Assembly: GCF_050314555.1 (NCBI RefSeq) | Contig: NZ_JBNPNH010000005.1 | Coordinates: 69,341-133,340, forward strand | Direction of reading: 5' to 3' | DNA length: 64,000 nucleotides | Source: Spyradosoma sp004558035 | GTDB taxonomy: Bacteria; Verrucomicrobiota; Verrucomicrobiia; Opitutales; UBA953 | Made by a program: the position numbers and the translations under genes | Part shown: piece by piece, positions 8,734 to 18,800 of the stretch | Layout: every line of letters starts with the position of its first letter | Numbering within the stretch: position 1 is the stretch's first letter | The notes under the pieces: generated by a model | Told to the model about the DNA's origin: nothing | Databases searched by the model: none | The model's input: only the letters and a program-made list of their open reading frames with translations

Positions 8734-9453
8734 ATGAAGTCCGCCGCCGGCGACGACCGCAATCTGGTCCTGGTGGACGACGATTTTCAGGACGCCGATT
8801 TCGAAGACAAGGTTTGGCTTTTTTGGCGCCGGCACGGGAAGAAGACCGTCGCCGCCGCGGTCGCCGTTTTTCTGGCGGCGTTTTCCGTGATCGTCTACAC
8901 GCAGGGCAAGAAGATGCACGTCGCGGCGCTGCAGAGCGATTACGCCGAACTGAAGACCGCGGACGAGCGCCGCGCCTTCGCCGTCGCGCACACGGGCGAC
9001 GCGATGGCGGGAACGATTTTCTACGCGCTCGGCAACGAGAGCTTCGCCGAGGGCAGATTCGCCGAAGCCGCCGCGGACTACGCCGCTTCCGCCGCCGTGT
9101 TCGCGGAGAAGTCTGAGCCCGAGTTCGCGCTCCCGCGCGACCGCGCGAAATTCTCCGAAGCCGTCGCGCTCGACAAGTCCGGCAAAAAGGACGAGGCGCG
9201 GGAACGCCTCGCGGCGCTTGCGTCTTCGCTGAAGACGGACGAGACCGTGCGCGGGCAGGCGATGTACAATCTCGCGGTGCTCGCGCTGAGCGCCGGCGAC
9301 GTGGCGGGCGCGCGCGGCTGGCTCGACGAGATGGACCGCGCGCTCTCCGCGCAGAACATGTGGCATTCCGAAAAATCCAATCTGATCCGGCTTGAGCCGA
9401 GCCTCGCCGCCGCTCCCGCCGAATCCGCTTCCGAGACCGTCGCGACCGAATGA
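8734..9453 (+). CDS. YfgM/TPR-like membrane-anchored protein
   Basis: 239 residues from ATG 8734, which has a purine-rich AGAGAGAACG at good spacing; an in-frame ATG at 8698 would add 12 residues but has no ribosome binding site. A charged N-terminal tail precedes one transmembrane helix (KKTVAAAVAVFLAAFSVIVYTQG). Then come helical pairs in TPR style (for example 'ALGNESFAEGRFAEAAADYAASA' and 'AMYNLAVLALSAGDVAGARGWL'). The layout is that of YfgM/ancillary SecYEG TPR proteins, single-pass with the TPR part outside the cytoplasm. Its stop overlaps the start of the ABC ATPase gene (ATGA), so they are translationally coupled. The partner is not known. Confidence 0.6.
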   Translation: MKSAAGDDRNLVLVDDDFQDADFEDKVWLFWRRHGKKTVAAAVAVFLAAFSVIVYTQGKKMHVAALQSDYAELKTADERRAFAVAHTGDAMAGTIFYALGNESFAEGRFAEAAADYAASAAVFAEKSEPEFALPRDRAKFSEAVALDKSGKKDEARERLAALASSLKTDETVRGQAMYNLAVLALSAGDVAGARGWLDEMDRALSAQNMWHSEKSNLIRLEPSLAAAPAESASETVATE

Positions 9454-10451
9454 TCCCTTTCCGTAAAAAAGCAGAACCCGCAAGCGCCGAAGACGCCGTC
9501 GTCGTCCGCAAGCTCTGCAAGAACTACGGTTCGCACAGGGCGGTTTCGGGCGTGTCGTTTTCCGTGAAGCGCGGCGAGGTCGTCGGCTTTCTCGGGCCGA
9601 ACGGCGCCGGCAAATCGACGACGATGCGCATTCTCGCTGGGCTCACACCGGCGAATTCCGGCATCGCGCGCATTTGCGGCATTCCGGTCTCGACGGACGC
9701 GTTCCGCGCGAAGGCGCATCTGGGCTACATGCCCGAAAACAATCCGCTGCCGGAAGAGCTGCGCGTCATTGAATACCTGCGCTGGCGCGCGCGCCTGAAG
9801 GACGTTCCCGAAAAGCGGCTGCAGGAGCGCGTCGAAAGCGTCATGGCGGCGTGCGATCTCGCGCGCAAGGCGCGGCGCAAGCTCATCGGCTCGCTTTCCA
9901 AGGGTTTCCGCCAGCGCGTCGGCATCGCGGATGCGCTGCTTTCGGAACCGGACGTCGTGATTCTCGACGAGCCCACTATCGGGCTGGACCCGCACCAGAT
10001 TCTCGGCATCCGTTCGCTGATCCGCGGCCTGCGCGGGAAAAAGGCGGTGCTGATCTCCTCGCACATTCTGCCGGAGATCGAGAACGTCTGCGACCGCGTC
10101 ATCATCATCAATCAGGGGCACGTCGTCGCGGCGGGAACGCCGGAGGAGCTCCGCGCGGAGTTCGTCCGTTCCCGCGCCTTCGAGATCGTCTCCGACGCCG
10201 CGCCCGAACGCATCGCCGAGGCGCTCGGCGCGGTTTCCGTCGAGCGCGTTCCCGCGACGGCGACGGAGCCGAGCAAGCTGCTCGCGCGCATTCCCGCGGA
10301 CGCGCCGCACGAGGACTTCCTCGAAAAGCTCCACTTCTCGGGAATCCGCGTCGAAGAATTTTCCGAAAAGCGCGCGAGCCTCGAAGACATCTTCATCGCG
10401 GCGACCAAACGCAATTACGACGTCGTGGACGACGTCTCCAAACGGCAATGA
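9450..10451 (+). CDS. ABC transporter ATPase, GldA-like
   Basis: 333 residues. Walker A GPNGAGKST (about 50-58), signature LSKGFRQRV (about 149-157) and Walker B VVILDEPTIGLDP are intact, followed by the H-loop 'ISSHILPEIE'. A C-terminal regulatory segment of about 100 residues follows, as in CcmA/GldA-type ATPases. It starts inside the previous stop and its own stop overlaps the next ATG, so ATPase, permease and the auxiliary genes form one coupled operon. In Bacteroidetes the equivalent gldAFG cluster supports gliding; in non-gliding bacteria the same set is a generic export or envelope system, so gliding should not be assumed. Confidence 0.88.
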   Translation: MIPFRKKAEPASAEDAVVVRKLCKNYGSHRAVSGVSFSVKRGEVVGFLGPNGAGKSTTMRILAGLTPANSGIARICGIPVSTDAFRAKAHLGYMPENNPLPEELRVIEYLRWRARLKDVPEKRLQERVESVMAACDLARKARRKLIGSLSKGFRQRVGIADALLSEPDVVILDEPTIGLDPHQILGIRSLIRGLRGKKAVLISSHILPEIENVCDRVIIINQGHVVAAGTPEELRAEFVRSRAFEIVSDAAPERIAEALGAVSVERVPATATEPSKLLARIPADAPHEDFLEKLHFSGIRVEEFSEKRASLEDIFIAATKRNYDVVDDVSKRQ

Positions 10452-11215
10452 GACACTTTCTGACGATTTTCCGCTACGAGCTGCGCATGCTCTTCATTTC
10501 CCCTTCGACCTACGTCGCGGGAACGGTCTTCCTCTGCATCATGGGCGGCATCTACTGGTTCGCGCTGCAGCAGGCGACGATGCAGAACGGCGAGACGCTG
10601 CTGCCCGTGGAGAGCTATTTCTTCGTCTTCTGGGTGCCGCTCTTCATTCTGGTGCCGCTGATCACGATGCGCTCCTTCGCGGAGGAGCGGCGCGCGGGAA
10701 CGCTCGGCGCGCTGATGACGACGCCGACGAGCGCCTTCGCCGTCGTGCTCGGCAAATTCGCCGCCGCCTACGCGCTCTACGTCGCGCTCTGGGCGCTGGC
10801 GCTGCTGTTTCCGGTGATCGCGTGGCAGATGCTGAAGGACTTCTGCCCGGATCCGCGCCTGCTCGCGCTGAGCTCGCTGAAGGGCGGGGCGCTCTTCGTC
10901 GCGCTTTCCGGGCTGCTCTACGTCGCGATGGGCATTCTCGCGAGCAGCCTCACGCGCAGCATGCTCGTCGCCGGGCTGCTCACGTCGTGCGGGCTTTTCG
11001 TCTTCGTCGTGCTCGGCGGCGTGCTGCAGATGCTCCCGCTCAACGTGTACGAATCCTTCGCGTGGCTGGAGGCGCCCGCCGAATATCTCCGCACGTTCCG
11101 GCATCTCGAAAACTTCTACGGCGGGCTGATCGAATCGCGCCCGTTCTTCCTGTTCATCAGCGGGACGGCGCTCGCCCTGGGGCTGACGACGCTCAACGTC
11201 GAATCGAAAGCGTAG
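10448..11215 (+). CDS. ABC-2 type permease, GldF-like
   Basis: 255 residues from ATG 10448, overlapping the ATPase stop by four bases. It has about six membrane helices and the ABC-2 hallmark 'TMRSFAEERRAGTLGALMTTPTS' coupling region after the second helix. It would be the membrane channel half of the transporter with the upstream ATPase. The next gene follows after three bases. The substrate cannot be read from the sequence. Confidence 0.85.
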   Translation: MRHFLTIFRYELRMLFISPSTYVAGTVFLCIMGGIYWFALQQATMQNGETLLPVESYFFVFWVPLFILVPLITMRSFAEERRAGTLGALMTTPTSAFAVVLGKFAAAYALYVALWALALLFPVIAWQMLKDFCPDPRLLALSSLKGGALFVALSGLLYVAMGILASSLTRSMLVAGLLTSCGLFVFVVLGGVLQMLPLNVYESFAWLEAPAEYLRTFRHLENFYGGLIESRPFFLFISGTALALGLTTLNVESKA

Positions 11216-11218
11216 CTT

Positions 11219-12826
11219 ATGCGATTTTTCCGTCTTTTCAAAATCGAGGATTTCCGTTACGTGCGCGTGCTGCGCGGCGCGAATCTGTGCGCGCAGGCCG
11301 TGCTCGCCGTGCTGCTCGTCTTTGGGCTCAACTATCTCGCCTCGCAGCCGTCCTTCCGTTTCCGCTGGGACATCGACGAGGCGAAGAGCCACACGCTCTC
11401 GCTCGAATCGGGCATGTTCCTCGAATCGCTCGTCGGCAAGGCGCCCGCGGACACGACGGCGGAAAACCCGTGGATCCGCGTCGTCGTCACGTTCCCGCGT
11501 TCCGATTTCGGCGAATCCCGCGAAGAGGCGTACGGCAAGAACATGATGCGCAAGCGCATCGTCGCGCTCACGGACAATTTCCGCTACAAGGTCGAATCGC
11601 TCGGCGTTCCCGGCTTCATCCGCTTCGAGGAAGGCGACCTCGTGAAGAACACGCGCCTCGCCGCGGAGATGGAGAAGAACGGCGTCAGAAAAATCCCGGC
11701 GGACGCCGCCGTCGTCGTGCTTTCGCGCAAGCGCTGCGCCGTCATCACCGCCGCGGAGCTGCTGAAGATCCGCCGCGACGACGCCGGCAATCCCTCCGAC
11801 GTGGACGGCTTCCGCGGCGAAGAGGCGCTGATGGCGGCGATTCTCAAAGTCGCCGACGAGACCGTTCCCGTCGTCTATTCGCTGATCGGGCACGGGGAAT
11901 TTTCTCCGGAGAGCACGGACCGCTCCTTCGGGCTCTCCTCGTTCGCCGAGCAGCTGCGCGCGCGGCAGATTCGCCTAGTCACGCTCAATCTCCGCGAACA
12001 CAAGGAAGTGCCGGAGGACGCGGCGATGCTCCTCGTCGTCAATCCGCGCATCGCCGTGGACAAGGCGGACGAAAAGAAGATCGGCCGCTACCTGCGGGAA
12101 CGCAACGGGCGCGTGCTGCTGCTCGCGGGGCCCGGGCGCGATCCCGGGCTGGACGATCTGCTCTTCGACTGGGGCATTCAGCTCGCGGACAATTTCGTCG
12201 TCGAAAAGGATCCCGCCAAGCTGCTCTACGACGGGAACGTCGCCGTGAACACGATTTCCGTTCCCGCGCACAAGACGACGGAAATCCTCGCCGAGCAGAA
12301 GATCCCGCTCGTCGCCTCGCAGTTCCGCCAAGTGCGCCGCGACGTCGGTTCCGCGGACGACGCGACGCGCCGCGTGCAGGAGCTCGTCTTCTCCTCGCCG
12401 GGCGTGAACGCCGCCGGCGTGCCGACGAGCTGGGGCGAAAGCGAATACCGCACGCCGCCCTACCGCTACGGCGACCGCATGAGCGACGTGCCCGGCCCGG
12501 TCTCCATCGCCGCCGTCGCCGAACGCGTGGCGGGAACGCGCCTCGGCTTCAACATTCCCGGCGGGCGCATCGTCGTCGTGGGCGCGGGCGATCTCGCCTC
12601 CAACGCGCAGCTCGAGAACGGCGGCAACAAGACGTTCCTCTTCAACGCCGTGAACTGGCTGATCGACCGCGACGTCTATCTCAACATTCCGCCGCGGCCG
12701 ATCTCGGACTTCCGGCTCAACGTCTCCATGCCCGACCTGTTCCGCGTCGCGTGGGCGTTCGCGCTCGTTCCCGCCGCCGTCGTGCTGCTCGGTCTGCTGG
12801 TCGCCCTCTGGCGGCGTCGAATCTGA
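11219..12826 (+). CDS. GldG-like ABC transporter auxiliary protein
   Basis: 535 residues. One N-terminal transmembrane helix (about 25-42), a large extracytoplasmic part and a second helix near the C-terminus (VAWAFALVPAAVVLLGLLVAL), then a basic tail. 'FRWDIDEAKSHTLS' matches the start of the GldG/intramembrane auxiliary family, in which the sequence 'r.DLT..k.ytLS' follows the first helix; 'VVVGAGDLASN' also recurs in that family (DUF4350/GldG-type fold). It sits directly after the permease, as GldG does after GldF. Function: presumed periplasmic arm of the transporter. Confidence 0.78.
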   Translation: MRFFRLFKIEDFRYVRVLRGANLCAQAVLAVLLVFGLNYLASQPSFRFRWDIDEAKSHTLSLESGMFLESLVGKAPADTTAENPWIRVVVTFPRSDFGESREEAYGKNMMRKRIVALTDNFRYKVESLGVPGFIRFEEGDLVKNTRLAAEMEKNGVRKIPADAAVVVLSRKRCAVITAAELLKIRRDDAGNPSDVDGFRGEEALMAAILKVADETVPVVYSLIGHGEFSPESTDRSFGLSSFAEQLRARQIRLVTLNLREHKEVPEDAAMLLVVNPRIAVDKADEKKIGRYLRERNGRVLLLAGPGRDPGLDDLLFDWGIQLADNFVVEKDPAKLLYDGNVAVNTISVPAHKTTEILAEQKIPLVASQFRQVRRDVGSADDATRRVQELVFSSPGVNAAGVPTSWGESEYRTPPYRYGDRMSDVPGPVSIAAVAERVAGTRLGFNIPGGRIVVVGAGDLASNAQLENGGNKTFLFNAVNWLIDRDVYLNIPPRPISDFRLNVSMPDLFRVAWAFALVPAAVVLLGLLVALWRRRI

Positions 12827-12850
12827 ATTTTTTGGAAAGGAAGCAAAGAG

Positions 12851-14980
12851 ATGCGTTTCAAATTCACGCTTTTTCTGATCTTGGCGAACGTCCTCACCTT
12901 CGGCCTGATCCTCTACGAATCCGGCAAGAGCGACGTCGCGGACAGCGTGCGCCGGGCGATCTTCTCCGCCGGCATTTCGAAGATTTCCGTCAAGGATTCC
13001 TCCGGCGAATTTTCGCTCACGCTCGAAAAGAAGGACTGGTTCATCACGAGCCCCTTCCGCTGGGCCGCCAATCCCTTCACCGTCAACCGGCTGCTGACCG
13101 AGCTGCGCTTCCTCGGCGCGGACGGCGGCTTCTCCGTCGCCGAAGCCAGGGCGACCGGCAGCACGCTCGCCGACTACGGGCTCGAAAATCCGCGCGCGAC
13201 GCTCTCCGTCTCCGACGACGCGGGAACGCGCCAGATCAAGATCGGCAACGCCACGCCGGACCGGAAGAGCGTCTACGTCCTCTCGCCCGACGGCTCGGAG
13301 ATCATTCCCGCGCCGAAATCCTTTCTGGACGTCATCTCCAAAAAATCCGAAGACTTCCGCGCCCGCGAAATCTTCTCCGTCGCGCCCTATGAGGTGCAGA
13401 GCCTCAAGATCCTTTCCTTCGAAGGACAGGCGCGCGACAAGGAATCGCGTCGCGTGAGCCTCGTGCGCACGCGCAAGGAAAACGACGGCGTCGCCGCGCG
13501 CGTCGAATACGGCTGGCGCTTCGAGACGCCGATTTCCGCCGCCGCCGAGAGCGCGCGCACGGAAGCGCGCCTGCGCGAGCTCGTCTCCCTCAACTACGGC
13601 GAATTCTTTTTCGACAAGCCTTCCCTGCTCGGCGAATCCGGCGTGAAGACGCCGCAGATGAGCATCACGCTCTCCGACGGCAACGAAAAGTCGCAGACGC
13701 TCCTCGTCGGCAAGCTCACGCCCGAAAACGCGAATCTGCGCTACGCCAAGCTCGACGGCAACGATGCGATCTTCACCGTGCCCGCCGACATCGCGGATCG
13801 CTGGGAACGCGCGACCACCGAGCTGCGCGACCCGCATTTCTTCGAATTCGATCCCGCGCAGCTGCGCTCCGTCACGATCTTCGAAGGCAAGAAGCAGCTC
13901 CTGCTCCACCGTACGAACCTGCGCGCCGCGGGAACGAAAAAGGTCGATTCCGGCGCCGTCGCGCTCGGCGCGGACGCCGGCGAAGCCGCCGCGGGGACGC
14001 CCGCCGAAAACCTCTACGCCGCGTGGCAGATGCCCGCCGCGCCGGATTCCCGCGTCGTCGAGCCGACCGCGGTCGAACCCGCCGTCATGCGCGATTTCGT
14101 CGAGACGCTGAAAAACCTCGTCGCCGTGAATTTCCCCGACCCGGAAAAGGCGGACGCCGAGCCCGGCGAGTTCTACCGCGCGTTCGCCGCCGACAACGCC
14201 TCCGACGTCGAGATCGAATCCTTCGGCTTCAAGCGCCCCGCGCGCGTCGTCGAGCTCCAGTTCGGCGCTCCCGTGAAGGACGCCGAAAGCCCGCGCCGCA
14301 CCATGACGCTTTCCGTCGCCGTGCCGCCCGCGGACAAGCCCGGCGCGCCCTGCCACGCCAAATTCGGCGGCTCCATCTACGCCGTGGACGAAAAAATCCT
14401 CGAAACCCTTTCCACCGAACCGAGCTTCTTCCGCTCCCGCGAAATCTGGAAGCTGCCCGAGAACGCCAAGATTCTCTCGATCCGCATCGTCGACGTCGCC
14501 GGGCCCGAGGAAAAGACCGTGCTCGACGCGAAGCGCCCCGCCGGCGTCGCCGACTGGATGAAGGCGCTCGAAGCGAAGACTGACGAGGAATCCGCGGCGC
14601 TGCGCGCGCTCGGCGTATGCCTCGCCGATCTCCGCGCCGAGTCCTTCCTGCCCGAGCCGTTTTCGCGGGATTTCTCCTACGATTACCAGGATTCCGGCGC
14701 GTCCGAGACGTGGCGTTTCCGCTTGGAAATCGAAATCGCCGCCGCGGAAGACGCCGAGCCCTCGCGCCGCGTCCTCTGGTTCACGAAACGCCTCGGCGGC
14801 ACCTTCCAGCTCGCGGGAATGCCAGAGCCTTCCTGCGTCTTCTGCATCCGCCAGCCGCTCATCGACGCGCTGCACAAGCTCACGTTCGCGCGCGACGCGT
14901 CGCGCGACGTTCCCGAGATCCCGATTCCCGAACCGATCGGCCGGGACGCGCCCGCGACCGTTCCCGCCGCCGCGCGCTGA
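12851..14980 (+). CDS. DUF4340 domain protein, probable partner of the GldG-like transporter
   Basis: 709 residues. A single N-terminal helix (FTLFLILANVLTFGLILYE) precedes a long extracytoplasmic region. 'WFITSPFRWAANPFTVNRLLTELR' followed by 'LADYGLENPRATLSV' and 'IKIGNATPDRKSVYV' is the DUF4340 signature; part of it appears again further on (residues about 260-310, 'LLVGKLTPENANLRYAKLDG'), so the domain is duplicated. Genes for DUF4340 proteins commonly follow gldA-gldF-gldG-like genes, as here with a 24-base gap and AAAGGAAGCAAAGAG ribosome binding site. The molecular role is unknown. Confidence 0.78.
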   Translation: MRFKFTLFLILANVLTFGLILYESGKSDVADSVRRAIFSAGISKISVKDSSGEFSLTLEKKDWFITSPFRWAANPFTVNRLLTELRFLGADGGFSVAEARATGSTLADYGLENPRATLSVSDDAGTRQIKIGNATPDRKSVYVLSPDGSEIIPAPKSFLDVISKKSEDFRAREIFSVAPYEVQSLKILSFEGQARDKESRRVSLVRTRKENDGVAARVEYGWRFETPISAAAESARTEARLRELVSLNYGEFFFDKPSLLGESGVKTPQMSITLSDGNEKSQTLLVGKLTPENANLRYAKLDGNDAIFTVPADIADRWERATTELRDPHFFEFDPAQLRSVTIFEGKKQLLLHRTNLRAAGTKKVDSGAVALGADAGEAAAGTPAENLYAAWQMPAAPDSRVVEPTAVEPAVMRDFVETLKNLVAVNFPDPEKADAEPGEFYRAFAADNASDVEIESFGFKRPARVVELQFGAPVKDAESPRRTMTLSVAVPPADKPGAPCHAKFGGSIYAVDEKILETLSTEPSFFRSREIWKLPENAKILSIRIVDVAGPEEKTVLDAKRPAGVADWMKALEAKTDEESAALRALGVCLADLRAESFLPEPFSRDFSYDYQDSGASETWRFRLEIEIAAAEDAEPSRRVLWFTKRLGGTFQLAGMPEPSCVFCIRQPLIDALHKLTFARDASRDVPEIPIPEPIGRDAPATVPAAAR

Positions 14981-15015
14981 AATTTTTCCGAACAACCCCG
15001 AACCCCGCACTTCCC

Positions 15016-15522
15016 ATGTCGAACGACAACACGCAATACCTCGTCGCCGCGCTCGGCGACGCCGTCATCGTTTCCGTCCGCGGCCGCGCCGTTTACACGA
15101 CCTGCCGCGAATTCGGCGAATTCCTCGAAAAAATCGGCGGGAGCCCCGACGTCCGCAAGCTCATTCTCGACATGAAGCTCTGCGAAGGCGTGGACAGCAC
15201 CGTGCTCGGGCTGATCGCCGGCGCGGCTGGCGATTTCCGCGGGAAGGGCGGGGAAGTCGTCATGCAGCGCTGCGGCCCGCGTATTGCCGAAGTCGTCGCC
15301 AATCTCGGGCTCGGCTCGCTCCTCACGCTACTTTCCGGCGACGCCGTGGACGCGGGAACGGAAAAGCTCCTCGCCGAGGGCGCGACGAGCTGCGCCGCCG
15401 CCGCTCCCGCGACCAACCGCACGATTCTGCAGGCGCACGAAACGCTGATGGCCGCCGACCCCGACAACGTCCCGCGCTTCAAGCAGGTCGTCGACTTCAT
15501 GCGCGCCGATCTCGGCATGTGA
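15016..15522 (+). CDS. STAS domain protein, anti-sigma-factor-antagonist type
   Basis: 168 residues from ATG 15016. Residues 1-105 have the STAS fold pattern: strand 'AVIVSVRGRA', helix, strand 'KLILDMKLCEGVDSTVLGLI', helix and 'GGEVVMQRCGPRIAEVVANLGL'. The DST at the end of the second strand corresponds to the phosphorylatable Ser of SpoIIAA-like proteins. About 60 residues follow, including a helical tail with 'AHETLMAADPDNVPRFKQVVDFM'. It could act in a partner-switching circuit with an anti-sigma kinase that is not in this window. Last gene of the operon-like run; convergent with the surface protein gene. Confidence 0.75.
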   Translation: MSNDNTQYLVAALGDAVIVSVRGRAVYTTCREFGEFLEKIGGSPDVRKLILDMKLCEGVDSTVLGLIAGAAGDFRGKGGEVVMQRCGPRIAEVVANLGLGSLLTLLSGDAVDAGTEKLLAEGATSCAAAAPATNRTILQAHETLMAADPDNVPRFKQVVDFMRADLGM

Positions 15523-15755
15523 CGCCCCCCGCGAAGAAAAGTTTCCCGAGGATTTTTTAACCGCGAATTTCCGCGAATGAGCGCGAATTTTTACAGGAGC
15601 GCGGCCGTCCCGGTCGCCTTCTGAAAAAACGCGAAGTCAAACAAAGTTAAAGAAAAGTTTTAGAGGACAAGGCGACATGCCTCCACGCTTCGCTTACCTG
15701 TCGCTTCCTCGAAATCCTTCCTGCGGATTTTTTTAACCGGGAAGGCACAGAAGAG
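15523..15755. repeat. Non-coding spacer with two short periodic repeat elements
   Basis: No gene seen. 15559-15590 holds three copies of an 8-base core, CCGCGAAT, CCGCGAAT and GCGCGAAT, spaced by two bases (10-base period). The same 32 bases recur at 63625-63656 and 63854-63885. 15633-15659 (CGCGAAGTCAAAC then AAAGTTAAAG) resembles elements at 20706-20755 and 50253-50283 on the other strand. These look like relics of a dispersed repeat family. Confidence 0.7.
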
Positions 15756-15794
15756 AAAAACGCCCCCGCGGAATTTCCCCGCGGGAGCGTTTTT
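15756..15794. terminator. Bidirectional terminator between the STAS and surface-protein genes
   Basis: AAAAACGC...CCCGCGG pairs with CCGCGGG...GCGTTTTT around a 7-base loop, with A and T runs on the two sides, so it can end both convergent genes. The right arm carries GCGGGAGCG, one mismatch from the genome-wide repeat. Confidence 0.85.
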
Positions 15795-15810
15795 CTTTGT
15801 GCCTTGACCG

Positions 15811-18800
15811 TTAAGCTTTCTTCCGGCGGCGGCGTGTTCCCGCGAGCGCGAGAGCCGCCAGCCCCGCGAACACTCCGAAGTGGCTCGGCTCCGGAATCAG
15901 CTCGACGTAAATCGAATTCGCGTCCACGCCGAAAATCCACATCGCGTCGTCGCAGGCGAGCCCGTTCATCATCACCGAGAAATTGTCTCGGGTCAGCCCC
16001 GCCGCCAGCGCGGAGCCGTCGCCGCTCGTCCATTCGATGAGATCGTAGCGCGCCGAATGCGCGTAAGCGCTCGACGCCGCCAGCTCCAGGCACGCCGTCG
16101 CGTCCAGAGAGATGTTCGCCGCGTCCGCCACGACGATGCTCGCGCTTTCCGCGCCCTGCGTCCCGAAGACCAGCTTTCCCGAGCTCCTGACCGTCAGCGC
16201 CTTCGTCGTGAACGTCGCGCCCGCCTCCATGCTTACCGTCGCTCCGCCGGAAACCGTCGTCGTCCCGCCGATCGCCGTCGCCGACGTCGCGCGGAACGTC
16301 ACGTTCGCCTCGTCGATGCTCAGCGAGCCTCCCGCCGTCGCCAGAATCCCGCCGCCGAAATCATACGTTCCCGCGTCGCGGATCGCCATCGCGCTCGTCG
16401 CCTTCACGAGCAGGATGTCGTTGTTCTTCCAGCCCTTCGAGTCGCTCCCGACCCGGTTTCCGGAGAAGACGACCCGCGTCGTGTCGCCCGTGCATTCCAG
16501 CGTGGCTTCGCCGATCTGGATTGCGCCCGCCTGTGCCGACGCCGTGTTGTCCAAAAACTTCACGTCGCCCGCCAGCGTGAACGTTCCCGCGTCCGCGTAG
16601 ATCGCTCCGCCGCGTGCCGCGCTGTTCCCGCGAAACGTCACGCTCGCGCCCTCCGTGAACGTCAGATAGCCCTTGTAGGCGTTGATCGCGCCGCCGTACG
16701 CCGCCGAGTTCCCGGAAAACGTCGCCGTCGTCCCGCTCGCGATTTCCATGCCGCTGAACGAAAAAATCGCGCCGCCGCTGCTGAACAGCGTGCTCAGCGT
16801 CGTGTTCTTCACCGAATTGTTCGTGAACTCCACCGTTCCCGCCAGCTTCAGTGTGTTCGCGAAAATCGCGCCGCCGCCGAAGCTCTGCGTCGCCGCGCTC
16901 GAAATCGTGTTCCCCTCGAACTTCACGTTCGCCGTGTCCCCGAACGTCACCGCGCCCGACGCGTAAACCGCGCCGCCGCCGCTGTTGATCGACTTCGAGC
17001 CGACCGCCGTGATCGTGTTGTTCTCGAACGTCGTTTTGCCCTTGAAGGTGACGCTTGCGGCGTTCACCGCGCCGCCGCGCGTGTCCAGTTCCGTCGTCGC
17101 CGTAATCGTGTTTCCGGAAAACGTGCCGTTCGAAAGCGCTCCGAACGTGACGGAGCTGCCTGAATACACCGCACCACCGAGTTCGTTGCTCTGGTTTTGA
17201 GAAAACGTGAAATCGCCGAGCAGATTGATTCTGCCGACGGAATAGATCGCACCGCCGCTGGCGGCTCTGTTTTTCGAAAATTCGGCGTAGCCGGTGCTGT
17301 AGAACGACAGCGCGGTGCTTGAGTTTCCTCCATAAATCGCTCCGCCGTAAGTTCTTGCGGTGTTTCCGGAGAACTTGACAGTGTTTCTTTCTTCCACCGT
17401 CAGTGTATTCATCGTCGCGATTGCGCCGCCGCTTGCGTTAGTAGCGTTGTTGCTGAAAGAATGGGTTTCGCTTCCGTCTTTTAAAAACGTGAGCGTTTGG
17501 GTCGTTCTGATTGCTCCGCCGTCTTTTGCTGCAAAGTTGTCCGTGAAGGTTGTTTTTGAACCGGCGGCGAAGCTCATCGCCGCCTCCGAGTAAATCGCTC
17601 CACCTTGAGACGTTTCTGCGCGATTGCCCGTGAAGTTGAGTATAGCGCCGGCTTTGATGTAGAGCGTGGGGTCTGTTGTGGATGCTCCTGTGTGATAAAT
17701 CGCTCCGCCGCGGGTCGCCGCAATATTCGATTCGAATTTGACGGTTCCGCCGCTTCCTGAAAAATCAAGGATACCTTCGGAATAGATTGCTCCTCCATTT
17801 CGAGAAGAGTTCTTAGAAAACAAGATGTTATCGGTCGCTTTTTCTAAATTGAAGTGAATAAAATTAGGGCTATAAATTGCCCCTCCTGAAGAGACTGGAA
17901 TTGCCTGCGTGGCACGTGTTTCATTTTCTGAGAATTCTACATTTCCCGAAAAATTAGCGTTCCCAAAAATTGCTCCTCCGCGTGATTGTGCGGTTGAAGA
18001 ATCTCCTGATGTGCTGGAAGATACGCTGACATAGTTCTTTGAGAACTTTACAGTAGAACCGCTTTTTATAGTTACCGTTCCGTGACAAATCGCTCCTCCT
18101 TGAACATTTTGAGGTTTGTAGACATTTTCTGCAATTGCGGAATTTTCAGAAAATGTCACATTTGCTCCAGATTCTACAGTAAAATGACCTTTTATTGCCC
18201 CTCCAAGCGCAGAAACGATTGAGGCTTCTGATGTTACTGAATTACTTGAAAATATTCCTTTTGCTCCCGATTTTATTGTCACATTTCCGCAAATCGCGCC
18301 TCCGTATACATGTGTGGTGGCTGCACCGTAAGAGGAGGCCGAAATGCTGTTTTGTGAAAATTCTACATTCCCATTTTCTTCGACTGTTAAATTACCAAAA
18401 ATTGAACCTCCTTTAAAGTAATAGAATGTATTTGTTGTGGTTCCTGGAGGGCGCCCTCCTAATGAGTTCCCCTGAAAATATGCTTTAGAAGAAGACCCGA
18501 CGGAAACATTTCCGGAAACTGCACCACCATAGGCATTTCCCCCATATGCTCTGTTTTTAGAAAAAGTTACAGTTGCATCGTTTTCAAGCGTAAGATTCCC
18601 AGAAATTGCTCCACCGTAAGCGCTTTGGATTACACTTGTTGCGCTTTCCGAGAGTTTCCCTATAGAATTTTGAGAGAATTTTCCGTTAGCACCTGAAGCA
18701 ATCGAGACATCTCCATAGACGGCACCTCCTTGAGCTTTTTCGCGAGCTAGAGATTCTATTAGATTACTTGAAAAATCAATTGTTGCGTTTTTCCCAACAG

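Noticed and set aside
15559..15590. CRISPR array
   Set aside because: Units are 8-10 bases with no unique spacers of 25-40 bases, and no cas genes are in the window.
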